A stretch of DNA of 64,000 nucleotides from Bacillus licheniformis DSM 13 = ATCC 14580 (GCF_000011645.1 NC_006270.3:1361501-1425500); one strand, 5' to 3'. Counted from the stretch's first letter, positions 36,763 to 45,244 are shown. Numbers and translations are program-made. Notes: generated by a model from the letters alone, not told the origin.

Positions 36763-37646
36763 GCCTTTATACGACAGCCGTCTCAGTCGCCAATGTCTGG
36801 ACCAGTCCGGAAGCGCCGCGCACAATTGACCGGATGATGCTGTCAAACCCTGTACATGTGAGAAGCTGGCTTGACGAATTGTCCTACGAGGAGCGCCTTG
36901 AGCTATGTACGGCAAACCTTGTTCAAACGCAAGTGCTTTTCGGCGAAGATGTCCAACTTATAAAGGAGCGGGGAGACTGGGCGTTCGTCATCATTCCGGG
37001 ACAGCCGTCTGCAAAAGACAAACGCGGCTACCCGGGCTGGATTCCAAAGGACTGCCTGGTCGAAAAAAGCCCGGCGAAGTCTGAGACAAGCGCCGTTATT
37101 CAAAAACCGACGGCTTTCTTATATGATGACAAGAAAACGAAAGTTATTGAGCTGAGCTTTCTCACCAAGCTGCCCGTCTTGTCTTCCGGCGGCGTCTGGT
37201 TTGAGGTCGATACACCGCTTGGCCGCAAATGGCTGAAAAAAGAAGATGCGGATCTCGAAACACCTGTAAAAGGCAGCGGAGACGATATCGTTCAAACCGG
37301 TCAGGCGTTTTTGAACCTGCCCTATCTTTGGGGAGGGATGAGCGGGTTTGGCTACGACTGCTCAGGATTTGTCTTCAATATGCTGAAGGCGAACGGCCGC
37401 TCCGCGCCGCGCGATGCCGGCGACCAGGCGAAAGGCGGAAAAGAGGTATCCTTCAGCAGCCCGAAGCGGGGCGATTTACTGTTTTTCGCATATGAAGAAG
37501 GCAGAGGACGGGTTCACCACGTCGGCATTTACTGCGGAAACGGAGAGATGCTTCACTCTCCAAAAACGGGCAAATCGATCGAGGTCATATCTCTTAAAGG
37601 TACAATTTATGAAAAAGAGCTGTGTGCCATCAGGCGCTATTTTTAA
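36759..37646 (+). CDS. ykfC: YkfC, gamma-D-glutamyl-L-diamino acid endopeptidase (NlpC/P60)
   Basis: This cytoplasmic NlpC/P60 cysteine peptidase of 295 aa cuts the D-Glu-to-diaminopimelate bond of murein peptides. Two SH3-like domains (about residues 1-170) precede the catalytic domain with Cys in GYDCSGFV, His in RVHHVGIYC and a third His in EMLHSP. There is no signal peptide, consistent with a recycling role rather than wall remodelling. Its ATG overlaps the ykfB stop. Confidence 0.93.
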   Translation: MSLYTTAVSVANVWTSPEAPRTIDRMMLSNPVHVRSWLDELSYEERLELCTANLVQTQVLFGEDVQLIKERGDWAFVIIPGQPSAKDKRGYPGWIPKDCLVEKSPAKSETSAVIQKPTAFLYDDKKTKVIELSFLTKLPVLSSGGVWFEVDTPLGRKWLKKEDADLETPVKGSGDDIVQTGQAFLNLPYLWGGMSGFGYDCSGFVFNMLKANGRSAPRDAGDQAKGGKEVSFSSPKRGDLLFFAYEEGRGRVHHVGIYCGNGEMLHSPKTGKSIEVISLKGTIYEKELCAIRRYF

Positions 37647-37665
37647 ATAAAACGGGGGGATTGGC

Positions 37666-38679
37666 ATGCAAACCGGCGCTTTATTGAAAGTCAGCCGTCT
37701 GAAAATGCACTTTGACGCCGGAAGGGGCAAAACGGTCAAAGCGGTCGACGGCATTTCATTTGATATTAAAGAAGGAGAGACGTTCGGGCTCGTCGGAGAA
37801 TCGGGCTGCGGCAAGTCGACATCCGGAAGAGTGCTGATGCGTCTTTATCAGCCGACAGAAGGCGAGGTTACATATCGGGGGAAAAACATCCACCATTTGA
37901 GCGATGATGAATCATTCCAGTACAACCGCAAAATTCAAATGATTTTTCAAGACCCGTATGCTTCATTAAATCCGAGGTTAACCGTCAGGGAGATTATGAC
38001 AGAACCTATGGAAATCCACGGCCTCTACGGAGGGAAAAAGGCGCGTCTTGAAAAGGCGGACGAGCTTCTGGAAGCAGTCGGTCTGCACAAAAGCTTTGCC
38101 AATCGCTATCCTCATGAATTCAGCGGCGGACAGAGGCAAAGAATCGGCATCGCCAGAGCGCTTGCGCTTGAACCTGAATTCATCGTCGCCGATGAGCCGA
38201 TATCGGCACTTGACGTCTCCGTGCAAGCGCAGGTCGTCAACCTTTTAAAAAAGCTGCAAAAGGAAAAAGGGCTCACGTTTTTATTTATCGCCCACGATCT
38301 TTCCATGGTGAAGCACATCAGCGACCGGATCGGCGTCATGTATCTCGGGCACATGGTCGAGATCACCGACAGCGGCCGGCTTTATCAAGAACCTCTGCAT
38401 CCTTACACCCAGGCGCTTTTATCAGCTATCCCGATTCCCGATCCGGATGTGGAAGACAAGCGGAGACGAATCATACTGAAAGGCGAGCTGCCAAGTCCGA
38501 TCGATCCGCCGAGCGGCTGCGTTTTCAGAACGAGGTGTCCTGCCGCGATGGACATTTGCGCCGCCAAAAAGCCGATGTTAAAAGAAGCCGACGACGGTCA
38601 TTTTGTCGCCTGCCATCTGTATGACGGAGACGCAAGGAAAGAGGAGGCCGGCTTGAAGGTGACGCTGCAGGCGAGGTGA
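37666..38679 (+). CDS. ykfD: YkfD, oligopeptide ABC importer ATPase
   Basis: This is a 337-aa ATPase of the DppF/OppF type. It has Walker A GESGCGKS, signature FSGGQRQR, Walker B FIVADEPISALD, switch His in FIAHDLS, and the C-terminal Cys-rich extension (GCVFRTRCPAAMDIC). It probably supplies the second nucleotide-binding subunit for the dpp importer, since dppF is missing from the dpp operon; this is inference. The start ATG 37666 follows ACGGGGGG. Confidence 0.9.
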   Translation: MQTGALLKVSRLKMHFDAGRGKTVKAVDGISFDIKEGETFGLVGESGCGKSTSGRVLMRLYQPTEGEVTYRGKNIHHLSDDESFQYNRKIQMIFQDPYASLNPRLTVREIMTEPMEIHGLYGGKKARLEKADELLEAVGLHKSFANRYPHEFSGGQRQRIGIARALALEPEFIVADEPISALDVSVQAQVVNLLKKLQKEKGLTFLFIAHDLSMVKHISDRIGVMYLGHMVEITDSGRLYQEPLHPYTQALLSAIPIPDPDVEDKRRRIILKGELPSPIDPPSGCVFRTRCPAAMDICAAKKPMLKEADDGHFVACHLYDGDARKEEAGLKVTLQAR

Positions 38680-38684
38680 TTATA

Positions 38685-38713
38685 GAAAAAAGGAGCCCTA
38701 TTTACAGGGCTCC
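38685..38713 (-). terminator. Terminator of ykgA (possibly bidirectional)
   Basis: GGAGCCCT, six-base loop, AGGGCTCC at 38692-38713. On the minus strand it is followed by a T-run (A-run at 38686-38691), so it terminates ykgA. On the + strand, after ykfD, no T-run follows. Confidence 0.75.
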
Positions 38714-38772
38714 TCAGCGTGCCGGCAGCTTTTCCACATTTGTTAAGTCGCCGATTCGAAATGGAATAAGGA

Positions 38773-39660
38773 TCAGGCGCCGCCTTTGTAACATTCAGTG
38801 GAAGTACGCTCAATCGGCAGAGTACAGCATCTGAATGATCCGCCTGATTTTATGATCTCGGATAAGTCGATTTCGATGACCGTATAGCCCCTTTTTCTGA
38901 GCTCCTGATTCACGTGGCGGTTAACAGGCAGGCTGATCACGGTTTTATTGCCGATGGACAGAACGTTTGTACCGAGTTGGAACTGTTCATCATCCGTAAT
39001 TTCGATCATCTCATAGCGCTTTTTCAAGACGTCGTATTCTCTTTCTCCTAAGGCTTTTGGATAGACAAGCGCTTCTGTCGGCGAAAGAATGTTGAAGACG
39101 CAATCCAGATGAAGGAACGTTTCTTCAAACGGAACCGGTATGACTTCATAAGAGGGAAGCCTGCGCTTCAGCTCTTGGACGGCCGAGAACGTCGTTCTGT
39201 GGCTGATGCCGGCATATATGGTATTTTGGTCGACGAGGATGTCGCCGCCTTCGATTTGATAGCCTTCATTAAATGCGGTCCAGGAGATTTGTTCTTTTGC
39301 CAGCCATTCCTGCAGGACATTTTCTTCGCCCTGGCGGATGTCGGCTGAAAGCTGCGCGGAAAACACAGTGCCTCCGATCGTAAACCCGATATCGCGCGTG
39401 AAAACCTGTTCCGGAAATTGGCTTAAAGCAGGCAGAATCACGACTTCAATACCCCGGCTCTCCAATTCTTTTATCAATGTATTATGCTGGCGGACGGCCA
39501 GCGTTTTATCGATATTATCCTTTTGAAAATACTTCTGTGTTTCATTGATCACTTCTGCAATCTCCATATACTCCGGTCTGCATAACACCACTTTTTTTAA
39601 GACGTCGTATTCGCTTGTACAGCCCGCCCCGCGGTTTTTTTTCGATAATGCTGAGTCCAT
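38773..39660 (-). CDS. ykgA: YkgA, arginine deiminase/DDAH-like amidinohydrolase
   Basis: This guanidino-group-modifying enzyme fold protein of 295 aa has substrate Asp in FTRDIGF, Glu/Asp in IEGGDI, catalytic His in FLHLDCVFN and nucleophile Cys in GGSFRCCTLP, the order typical of dimethylarginine dimethylaminohydrolases. The natural substrate is not known. GGGGGA precedes its ATG. In B. subtilis the lactonase gene ykgB lies between ykfD and ykgA; it is absent here. Confidence 0.85.
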   Translation of the reverse strand: MDSALSKKNRGAGCTSEYDVLKKVVLCRPEYMEIAEVINETQKYFQKDNIDKTLAVRQHNTLIKELESRGIEVVILPALSQFPEQVFTRDIGFTIGGTVFSAQLSADIRQGEENVLQEWLAKEQISWTAFNEGYQIEGGDILVDQNTIYAGISHRTTFSAVQELKRRLPSYEVIPVPFEETFLHLDCVFNILSPTEALVYPKALGEREYDVLKKRYEMIEITDDEQFQLGTNVLSIGNKTVISLPVNRHVNQELRKRGYTVIEIDLSEIIKSGGSFRCCTLPIERTSTECYKGGA

Positions 39661-39847
39661 TTTGATTCCCCCGTCCTCTCTTTAGTCATTTCATTATTCC
39701 CTACCCGCAGCGGGAAATAAACCTTTTAGCCAGAAAATCTGACAGTCAGCCGGATAAAAAAGTTTAGACAAATGAATTCTAATAGTGTTTAATATAGAAA
39801 AAATCCACTTTACAAACGCATCTTAGTAGACATCAAAGGAGTAATGG

Positions 39848-40369
39848 ATGATGAATGGACCTGAAAAGAGATACTGCAAAGAATCAAAAGTTGTCAAAAC
39901 AAGCAGGGTATTTCCGCTTGATACGAACAATCACAACACCTTGTTCGGCGGCAAGCTGATGAGCTATATCGACGATATCGCTTCGATTTCGGCAGCGAGA
40001 CACTCGAGGTGTGAAACCGTGACAGCTTCAATGGATTCCGTCGATTTTCTCGAACCGATCCGCCAGGAGGATTCAGTCTGCCTTGAATCTTATGTGACAT
40101 GGGTCGGCAGAACGTCAATGGAGGTATTCGTCAAAGTCATTAAAGAGCATTTGCTGACAGGCGAACGAAAGCTTGCGGCGACATCCTTTTTAACCTTTGT
40201 GGCGCTTGATCAGGACGGCAATCCTCAGGCCGTTCCCCAAGTTGTACCGCAGTCTGAAGAAGAAATCATGCTGCACGAGACCGCCCGGCAGCGCGCCGAA
40301 GAACGGAAAAACCATCGCAAACACAGCAAAGCGCTGGCCCAGGCGCTGGCTGTTGACAAACCTTGGTAA
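39848..40369 (+). CDS. ykhA: YkhA, hotdog acyl-CoA thioesterase
   Basis: This is a 173-aa single-hotdog thioesterase of the YciA/ACOT type. The motif NTLFGGKLMSYIDDIASISAARH carries the catalytic Asp/Asn pair region. It likely hydrolyses medium or long acyl-CoAs in the cytoplasm, with the exact substrate unknown. The basic C-terminal tail (ERKNHRKHSKALAQALA) follows the fold. GGAG at 39838-39841 serves ATG 39848 (or 39851). It is followed by a strong terminator. Confidence 0.88.
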   Translation: MMNGPEKRYCKESKVVKTSRVFPLDTNNHNTLFGGKLMSYIDDIASISAARHSRCETVTASMDSVDFLEPIRQEDSVCLESYVTWVGRTSMEVFVKVIKEHLLTGERKLAATSFLTFVALDQDGNPQAVPQVVPQSEEEIMLHETARQRAEERKNHRKHSKALAQALAVDKPW

Positions 40370-40378
40370 ACATACGAA

Positions 40379-40416
40379 CAAAACCCCGGCTCAAGCATCA
40401 GTTTGCCGGGGTTTTG
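40379..40416 (+). terminator. Terminator after ykhA
   Basis: AAAACCCCGGC and GCCGGGGTTTT form an 11-bp stem ending in T4. This hairpin lies inside the long open frame that reaches upstream of ykjA, so the true ykjA start must be downstream of it. Confidence 0.88.
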
Positions 40417-40488
40417 CTGTGCAATGAATACACTACCCAATATTTGTTCAAAATAAATTACAAAAAACGGAAAGAAGTTTTGGGTGAA

Positions 40489-41223
40489 ATGCTTGAATTT
40501 GTATGGACTTTTTTAGCCAAGCCTGCTTTAGTGTTCTCTATAGCTTATATTCTTTTCCGAATCGCAGGGAAGAAAGCCGTTTCGCAAATGACGAACTTCG
40601 ACCTTTTGCTGACATTTGCGATTGGAACGATCATCAGCGAACCGATTCTTACTTCTAAAATTTCAATGTCCATTTATTACGCGCTTACCTTTCTGATCTT
40701 CTATTTGTTGATTGAAAAGCTGTCATTACACAATAAATGGCGATGGTTTCTTGTCGTCAGTCCGACCGTGCTGATCCGAAACGGCAATATTGATAAAGGA
40801 GGATTAAAAAGAGAGCGGCTGACTGTCAATGAACTGCTCGGCAAATTGCGCGAAAAAGGCTATGCCGACCCAAAAGATATCGACCTCGCCCTGATTGAAG
40901 AATCGGGCCAGATCAGCGTGATTCCCAAATCGGAAGCAAGGCCTGTACAGCCGCGGGACCTCAACTTGGAGACGAAGCGGAATTTCGTGCCGATTCCGCT
41001 CATTTTAGACGGCGAAATTATCGAACACAATTTAAAATACTTGAAAAAAACGAAAGAATGGCTGTTTCAAAAATTAGAGGATAAAGGGATTGAGCAAGCG
41101 ATGCTGCCAACCATTACGCTCGGCACCTTGAACGAAAAAAATGAAATTATAATTGATACGGAAGATCCCGGCAGCCCGTTAACCCATGACCCGTATCTCT
41201 ATAAACCGGGGCAAGACCATTAA
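40489..41223 (+). CDS. ykjA: YkjA, DUF421 membrane protein
   Basis: This 244-aa DUF421 protein (YetF/YrbG-like) has three N-terminal membrane segments (residues about 8-95) and a cytoplasmic domain with the family motif LTVNELLGKLREKGYADPKDIDLALIEESGQISVIPK. Relatives have been linked to spore and membrane functions, but no reaction is known. ATG 40489 (or TTG 40480) is chosen because the open frame upstream runs through the ykhA terminator. No strong ribosome site is seen. Confidence 0.82.
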   Translation: MLEFVWTFLAKPALVFSIAYILFRIAGKKAVSQMTNFDLLLTFAIGTIISEPILTSKISMSIYYALTFLIFYLLIEKLSLHNKWRWFLVVSPTVLIRNGNIDKGGLKRERLTVNELLGKLREKGYADPKDIDLALIEESGQISVIPKSEARPVQPRDLNLETKRNFVPIPLILDGEIIEHNLKYLKKTKEWLFQKLEDKGIEQAMLPTITLGTLNEKNEIIIDTEDPGSPLTHDPYLYKPGQDH

Positions 41224-41226
41224 TTT

Positions 41227-41248
41227 TCGCCGAATAGGCGATTTTTTT
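41227..41248 (+). terminator. Terminator after ykjA
   Basis: TCGCC, GAATA loop, GGCGA and seven T. Confidence 0.85.
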
Positions 41249-41330
41249 ATTTCCTGCTATTTCAGAAAAATATTAAGAGTCTGTTTTTTTATTCGTTGAT
41301 AAAAATGAACAGGGCATTTGTCATAAAATT

Positions 41331-41344
41331 TGAAAATGGTGTCA
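41331..41344 (+). promoter_or_regulatory. cre-like CcpA site upstream of the pectate lyase
   Basis: TGAAAATGGTGTCA matches the cre consensus at 13 of 14 positions, about 90 nt before the pectate lyase gene. Catabolite repression is expected for such an enzyme. No clean promoter could be placed. Confidence 0.55.
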
Positions 41345-41363
41345 CAAAAAATAGGAGGAAAAT

Positions 41364-41387
41364 ATGTTGTTTTCTGTATTTTTATAG
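41364..41387 (+). CDS. Seven-codon leader ORF before the pectate lyase
   Basis: A strong AGGAGG (41353-41358) is followed 5 nt later by ATG and the peptide MLFSVFL, then TAG at 41385-41387. This ribosome site is better than that of the pectate lyase itself, 45 nt downstream. It may be a leader peptide, or the ribosome entry may be a chance or an mRNA-stabilising element. Confidence 0.4.
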   Translation: MLFSVFL

Positions 41388-41432
41388 CATATATTAGTTT
41401 TTGTGAAAAAATTTTGATGGTAGGTGCAATTG

Positions 41433-42740
41433 ATGAAAAGGTTTTTTAGTGTAATAATTTTAGGCGCCCTGCTGCTGCTCGGGACATCTGCGCCAATCGA
41501 AGCGGCAGACTACGGACGCGACGTCCTCGGCTCAAAAGACGGCTGGGGCGCTTATGGAAAAGGAACGACCGGAGGCGCTGACGCTTCTTCTGATCAGGTA
41601 TATACGGTCAAAAACCGCAAGCAGCTTGTTGAGGCATTAGGGGGAGACAATAAAAAGAACAGCGAAAATGATACGCCGAAGATCATCTATGTGAAGGGAA
41701 CAATCAATCTTAGTGTTGATGATGACAACAATCCTTTAGGCTATGAAGATTATAAAGACCCCGAATATTCGATCGAAGCGTATCTCAAAGCTTATGATCC
41801 GAAGAAATGGGGGAAAAAGGAGCCGACAGGAAAGCTTGAAGAGGCAAGGCTCCGCTCGAAAGATAATCAAAAGGAACGGGTCTTGATCAGAGTCGGTTCG
41901 AACACAACGATTATCGGGCTCGGAGATGATGCGAAAATCGTCGGCGGAGGCCTTTATGTCAAAAACGCGGAAAACGTCATTATCCGCAATATCGAATTCG
42001 AAAACGCGTACGATTTCTTCCCTGGCTGGGATCCGACGGATGGGAGCAGCGGTAACTGGAATTCAGAATATGACAACCTGCTGATCGAAATGTCCAAAAA
42101 TATTTGGATCGACCACTGCTCATTCAATGACGGAGATCAGCCTGATGAGCTGACTGAAACGCATTTCGGGCGCGAATTCCAGCATCACGACGGACTGCTT
42201 GATATCAAAAAGCAGTCGGATTTCATTACGGTGTCATACAGCATATTTTCAGGACATTCTAAAAACACGATTATCGGATCAAGCGACAGCTACAAAGCAG
42301 ACAACGGGCATTTAAGGGTGACATTCCACCACAATCTCTACGAAAATATAAAAGAGCGGGCACCGCGCGTCCGCTACGGAAAAGTGCACATTTACAACAA
42401 CTATTTTAAAAGCACGAAAGACAGCTACAATTATTCATGGGGCGTAGGCTATTCTTCAAAAATTTATGCTGAGGACAACTACTTTGACCTGCCGGAAGGA
42501 ACGAAGCCTCAAAAACTGATGAAGGTCTTTAAAGGTGACGCTTTATATGAAAAAGATACGATCGTAAACAACCAAAAAAGCGTCGCAAAAATTGATGTTG
42601 TCAGCACATACAACAAAGCAAACAATGCGTCTATTAAAAAATCGGCCGGCTGGAAGCCGACGCTGTTTGAAAAAATCGACGACGCAGAAGATGTGCCGGC
42701 AATCGTTGAAGCGCACGCAGGCGCAGGAAAACTGAAGTAA
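41433..42740 (+). CDS. pel: Secreted pectate lyase (PL1)
   Basis: This extracellular calcium-dependent pectate lyase has 435 aa. Its signal peptide is MKRFFSVIILGALLLLG, cleaved near PIEAA. The parallel beta-helix carries the PL1 motifs IWIDHCSF, a calcium-site Asp pair and the catalytic Arg in RAPRVRYG. It cleaves homogalacturonan by beta-elimination, complementing the rhamnogalacturonan locus 18 kb away. ATG 41433 fits the signal peptide better than GTG 41424. It interrupts the B. subtilis ykjA-ykkA order, so it was inserted here or lost there. Confidence 0.93.
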   Translation: MKRFFSVIILGALLLLGTSAPIEAADYGRDVLGSKDGWGAYGKGTTGGADASSDQVYTVKNRKQLVEALGGDNKKNSENDTPKIIYVKGTINLSVDDDNNPLGYEDYKDPEYSIEAYLKAYDPKKWGKKEPTGKLEEARLRSKDNQKERVLIRVGSNTTIIGLGDDAKIVGGGLYVKNAENVIIRNIEFENAYDFFPGWDPTDGSSGNWNSEYDNLLIEMSKNIWIDHCSFNDGDQPDELTETHFGREFQHHDGLLDIKKQSDFITVSYSIFSGHSKNTIIGSSDSYKADNGHLRVTFHHNLYENIKERAPRVRYGKVHIYNNYFKSTKDSYNYSWGVGYSSKIYAEDNYFDLPEGTKPQKLMKVFKGDALYEKDTIVNNQKSVAKIDVVSTYNKANNASIKKSAGWKPTLFEKIDDAEDVPAIVEAHAGAGKLK

Positions 42741-42747
42741 TCAAGCA

Positions 42748-42779
42748 AAGCGGACATGCAGATGATGTCCGCTTTTTTG
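42748..42779 (+). terminator. Terminator after the pectate lyase
   Basis: GCGGACAT ... GTCCGC stem followed by six T. Confidence 0.88.
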
Positions 42780-42784
42780 TTCAG

Positions 42785-42843
42785 GTATCTTGCAATGCAA
42801 AATAGTGTATGTTATCATTCGTGTATCTTGTATTGCAAGATAC
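42785..42843 (+). promoter_or_regulatory. padR promoter with two similar dyad operators
   Basis: TTGCAA (42790-42795), 17 bp and TATCAT (42813-42818) form the promoter. Two related dyads flank it: one at 42785-42804 (GTATCTTGCAATGCAAAATA) over the -35, and one at 42823-42843 with arms GTATCTTG and CAAGATAC over the transcription start. They are probably binding sites for the PadR-type regulator encoded next. Confidence 0.65.
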
Positions 42844-42859
42844 ATAAAAGAGGTGGCTT

Positions 42860-43192
42860 ATGAGTTCAACGCAAATGCTGAAAGGGATTTTAGAAGGATG
42901 TCTGCTTGCCGTTATATCAGAAGGGGAGATATACGGCTATGAAATGACAAAGGTGCTTGCGGGATACGGTTTTTCGGATATCAGCGAAGGAAGCATCTAT
43001 CCGATTCTCCTCCGCATGCAAAAGGAAAAATGGGTGGAGACCGAACTAAAACGGTCGGCGAGCGGCCCGAAGAGAAAATATTACAGACTTACACCCCTTG
43101 GAGAAGCGGAGCTTCAATCGTTCATCGACCGTTGGAAAGCATTATCCGGGAACGTCAATGCACTGCTCGAAAAAAAACTGAAGGAGAAGTGA
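42860..43192 (+). CDS. PadR-family transcriptional regulator
   Basis: This 110-aa winged-helix regulator has MLKGILEGCLLAVISEGEIYGYEM as helix 1 region, SEGSIYPILLRMQKEKWVE as the recognition part, and the wing GPKRKYYRLTPLGEAEL, all standard PadR. A short C-terminal helix supports dimerisation. It is probably autoregulated through the duplicated dyad in its promoter. It is followed 4 nt later by a HAAS-type membrane protein, the usual PadR partner. Confidence 0.9.
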   Translation: MSSTQMLKGILEGCLLAVISEGEIYGYEMTKVLAGYGFSDISEGSIYPILLRMQKEKWVETELKRSASGPKRKYYRLTPLGEAELQSFIDRWKALSGNVNALLEKKLKEK

Positions 43193-43196
43193 AACT

Positions 43197-43946
43197 GTGC
43201 TATCAAAGGACATGCAAAACGTATTGGACGAGATGAGAATCTACTTAATGTCTTCAGGAAAAAGCGACAAAGAAATCGAAGGAATCATGAATGAGCTAAC
43301 CGTTCATGCCTGGGAAGGAGAAAAGGACGGAAAAACCGTCCGGCAAATTTTTGGGGATTCTCCCAAGTCATATGTTCAAGCGCTGTCAAAAGAGCTTTCA
43401 TCAAGGCCAGGGGAGATCGCCAAGTTGTTCTTTGCCATTTTAATCGGCGCAATATCCTATTTTATATTCAGCGACGCCGTGAACGACAGCCTCGATTATT
43501 CTGTCTATACGCTGGCAGGCTATCCGCTTTATATTTTGCTGGCAGCGGCTATGTTGCCGCTTTTGGGCCGGATTACAGCATTTAAAGGGAAGAATACGGC
43601 CTTCATGTATACGATGGTGTACGCCGCTTTGACGTTTTTTCCGATTTTGGCCATTATTTTTATTGACCGGCAATTCGGGACACCGGTTTTTTCGTTTGAT
43701 GGGGGAAGCCGCTGGCTGATTATGGCCCTGTCGTTTCTTGTGATCGTATGTTTGTCTTTCAGGTTGAAAGCCGGAGCCTTGTCCATATTGCCGCTGCTTT
43801 TAGCCGGAACGCATTTTTTGTTTCAGTATATGAACTGGGATTCAGCAGGAGCCATGATGGCAGAAACTTATATTCCCTATATCGGGCTGCTTCTCGTCAT
43901 GTTTATTGAAACAAAGCGTGCCAGAAATACGGCTCAATATGAATGA
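43197..43946 (+). CDS. HAAS/DUF1700-like membrane protein, PadR partner
   Basis: This 249-aa protein has an N-terminal soluble helical segment (residues about 1-70, with GKSDKEIEGIMNELTVHAWEGEKDGKTVRQIFG) like the HAAS domain found next to PadR regulators, then six hydrophobic segments. The GTG start at 43197 has AAGGAG at 43181-43186, inside the end of padR, so the pair is co-translated. Its target is unknown; membrane-stress sensing with PadR is a family-based guess. Confidence 0.75.
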   Translation: MLSKDMQNVLDEMRIYLMSSGKSDKEIEGIMNELTVHAWEGEKDGKTVRQIFGDSPKSYVQALSKELSSRPGEIAKLFFAILIGAISYFIFSDAVNDSLDYSVYTLAGYPLYILLAAAMLPLLGRITAFKGKNTAFMYTMVYAALTFFPILAIIFIDRQFGTPVFSFDGGSRWLIMALSFLVIVCLSFRLKAGALSILPLLLAGTHFLFQYMNWDSAGAMMAETYIPYIGLLLVMFIETKRARNTAQYE

Positions 43947-44038
43947 AATACAGAAGAGCATTATATTTTTTAAGGTGAAGACTCTTGCCTTTTGGCGATC
44001 ACAACGTTTATGATCAGAGCATGAAAGGTGGCCGATAT

Positions 44039-44539
44039 ATGGATATGATGTGGGGCTATGTACTCGTCTTTATTTTGGCTGCGATTCCGTGGTTTGAAGT
44101 GATCGGTGTCGTGCCGCTAGCGATCATTGCCGGGCTTAAACCTGTTCCGTCCGCTATTATCGCGCTATTCGGAAATCTATTAACCGTACTGCTGCTTATT
44201 TTTTTAATTGACAAAGTGAAGGTATGGCTAGAAAGAAGACGCGGGGAGCGGAGAGCGGAGACGGATAAGTTCTCAAAAAGGAAAAGCAGGGCGAAAAAAA
44301 TATGGCTGACCTACGGCATTCCGGGCCTTTCTTTCGTCGGGCCTTTCTTTATCGGCTCCCACTTAACCGCGTTTATGTGCATGGGCTTTGGGGCCAAGCG
44401 CAGACAAACGGCGCTGTGGATGACGGGGAGTCTCGCAGTATGGACAACGGCGTCGGCTGTCGCTGCCTACTATGGTTTCAGTTTCCTCGCTCCTGAAAAT
44501 GAAGGGCTGCTGAAAAATATCTTTAAACAGGAGGAGTGA
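44039..44539 (+). CDS. Small multidrug-export-like membrane protein
   Basis: This 166-aa protein has about four membrane segments, with the motif AAIPWFEVIGVVPLAIIAGLKPVPSA and a central very basic loop (ERRRGERRAETDKFSKRKSRAKK). It matches the family annotated as putative small multidrug export proteins, whose activity is little tested. AAAGGTGG at 44024-44031 points to ATG 44039. It is directly followed by ykkA after 4 nt. Confidence 0.75.
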   Translation: MDMMWGYVLVFILAAIPWFEVIGVVPLAIIAGLKPVPSAIIALFGNLLTVLLLIFLIDKVKVWLERRRGERRAETDKFSKRKSRAKKIWLTYGIPGLSFVGPFFIGSHLTAFMCMGFGAKRRQTALWMTGSLAVWTTASAVAAYYGFSFLAPENEGLLKNIFKQEE

Positions 44540-44543
44540 AGAT

Positions 44544-45065
44544 ATGCCGTTTTTGAAAGATTTATCTCCAGATGAAGAGATGGCGCCGACAGTCGGGCTG
44601 CTTTTTTCGGCGGTCAATGAAAACATCGAACGGCTGAAATCAATCGTCTCCGGCATCAGCCGGGAAGAGCTGGAATATAAGGGTGAGCATGGCGACAAAA
44701 ACAGCATCGCCCAGCTGATCTATCATTTAATCAATGTCGATGTCCGCTGGGTTTACAGGCTGAAGGAAAGCGAAATTCCAAGAGAGCTGGAAGAGAAATA
44801 CGGACCGATGACGGATGAAAACGGACGTTTGCCGGAGGTGACAGGCGTCCCTTTGACCGTGTTAATCGAGTGGCATGAAGAGGTGCTGGAGATGTTGAAA
44901 CACACCGCTAAAGGCTTTTCGGAAAAAGACTTGCTGAAGAAGGTTCCGTATGAGGGAGGGTTTTCGACGATCCGCTGGGGGATCTGGCATATGTCTGATC
45001 ATAACCGCTATCACCAGGCGCATATTCAGGCTTGCTTAAAAGAGTTCCGCATGCAAAACAGTTGA
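44544..45065 (+). CDS. ykkA: YkkA, DinB-like protein
   Basis: This 173-aa four-helix protein of the DinB/YfiT superfamily probably binds a metal through three His (SIAQLIYHLINVD near residue 57 and HMSDHNRYHQAHI near 150-160). These proteins often act as thiol-dependent transferases, but the substrate of YkkA is unknown. The start ATG 44544 follows AGGAGGAG. It is located immediately upstream of the guanidine riboswitch as in B. subtilis. Confidence 0.85.
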   Translation: MPFLKDLSPDEEMAPTVGLLFSAVNENIERLKSIVSGISREELEYKGEHGDKNSIAQLIYHLINVDVRWVYRLKESEIPRELEEKYGPMTDENGRLPEVTGVPLTVLIEWHEEVLEMLKHTAKGFSEKDLLKKVPYEGGFSTIRWGIWHMSDHNRYHQAHIQACLKEFRMQNS

Positions 45066-45089
45066 TTTTTTCGTATGATTTGGTATGAT
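45062..45089 (+). promoter_or_regulatory. Promoter of the guanidine-riboswitch transcript
   Basis: TTGATT (45062-45067), 16 bp, TATGAT (45084-45089), overlapping the ykkA stop and just upstream of the aptamer. Confidence 0.55.
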
Positions 45090-45109
45090 GCTAATTAGCA
45101 AACTTCATA

Positions 45110-45244
45110 ACGTTAAAGTTTTCTAGGGTTCCGCACATTCGTATGTGGCCTGGTCCGAGAGAAAACACATATGATTTGTTCATATGCACACGGAGGGATA
45201 AAAGCCCGGGAGTATCGTTTCCATCGATAGCCCGGGTTTTTTCT
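45110..45244 (+). ncRNA. Guanidine-I (ykkC) riboswitch with terminator
   Basis: The conserved blocks TCTAGGGTTCCG, CTGGTCCGAGAGAAAACA and ACACGGAGGGATAAAAG are all present in order. The 3' part forms a terminator (CCCGGG at 45205-45210, CCCGGG at 45230-45235, then T6). Guanidine binding prevents terminator formation and turns on the exporter genes that follow. Confidence 0.96.

Noticed and set aside
35644..36915. Long minus-strand open frame (423 codons) opposite ykfB
   Set aside because: It is a shadow of ykfB: it has no ribosome site, an odd His/Arg/Cys-rich composition and full overlap with a gene having clear catalytic motifs.
40363..40488. N-terminal extension of ykjA back to 40363
   Set aside because: The extension runs through the strong ykhA terminator and has a non-family, low-complexity translation; the membrane segments start after ATG 40489.
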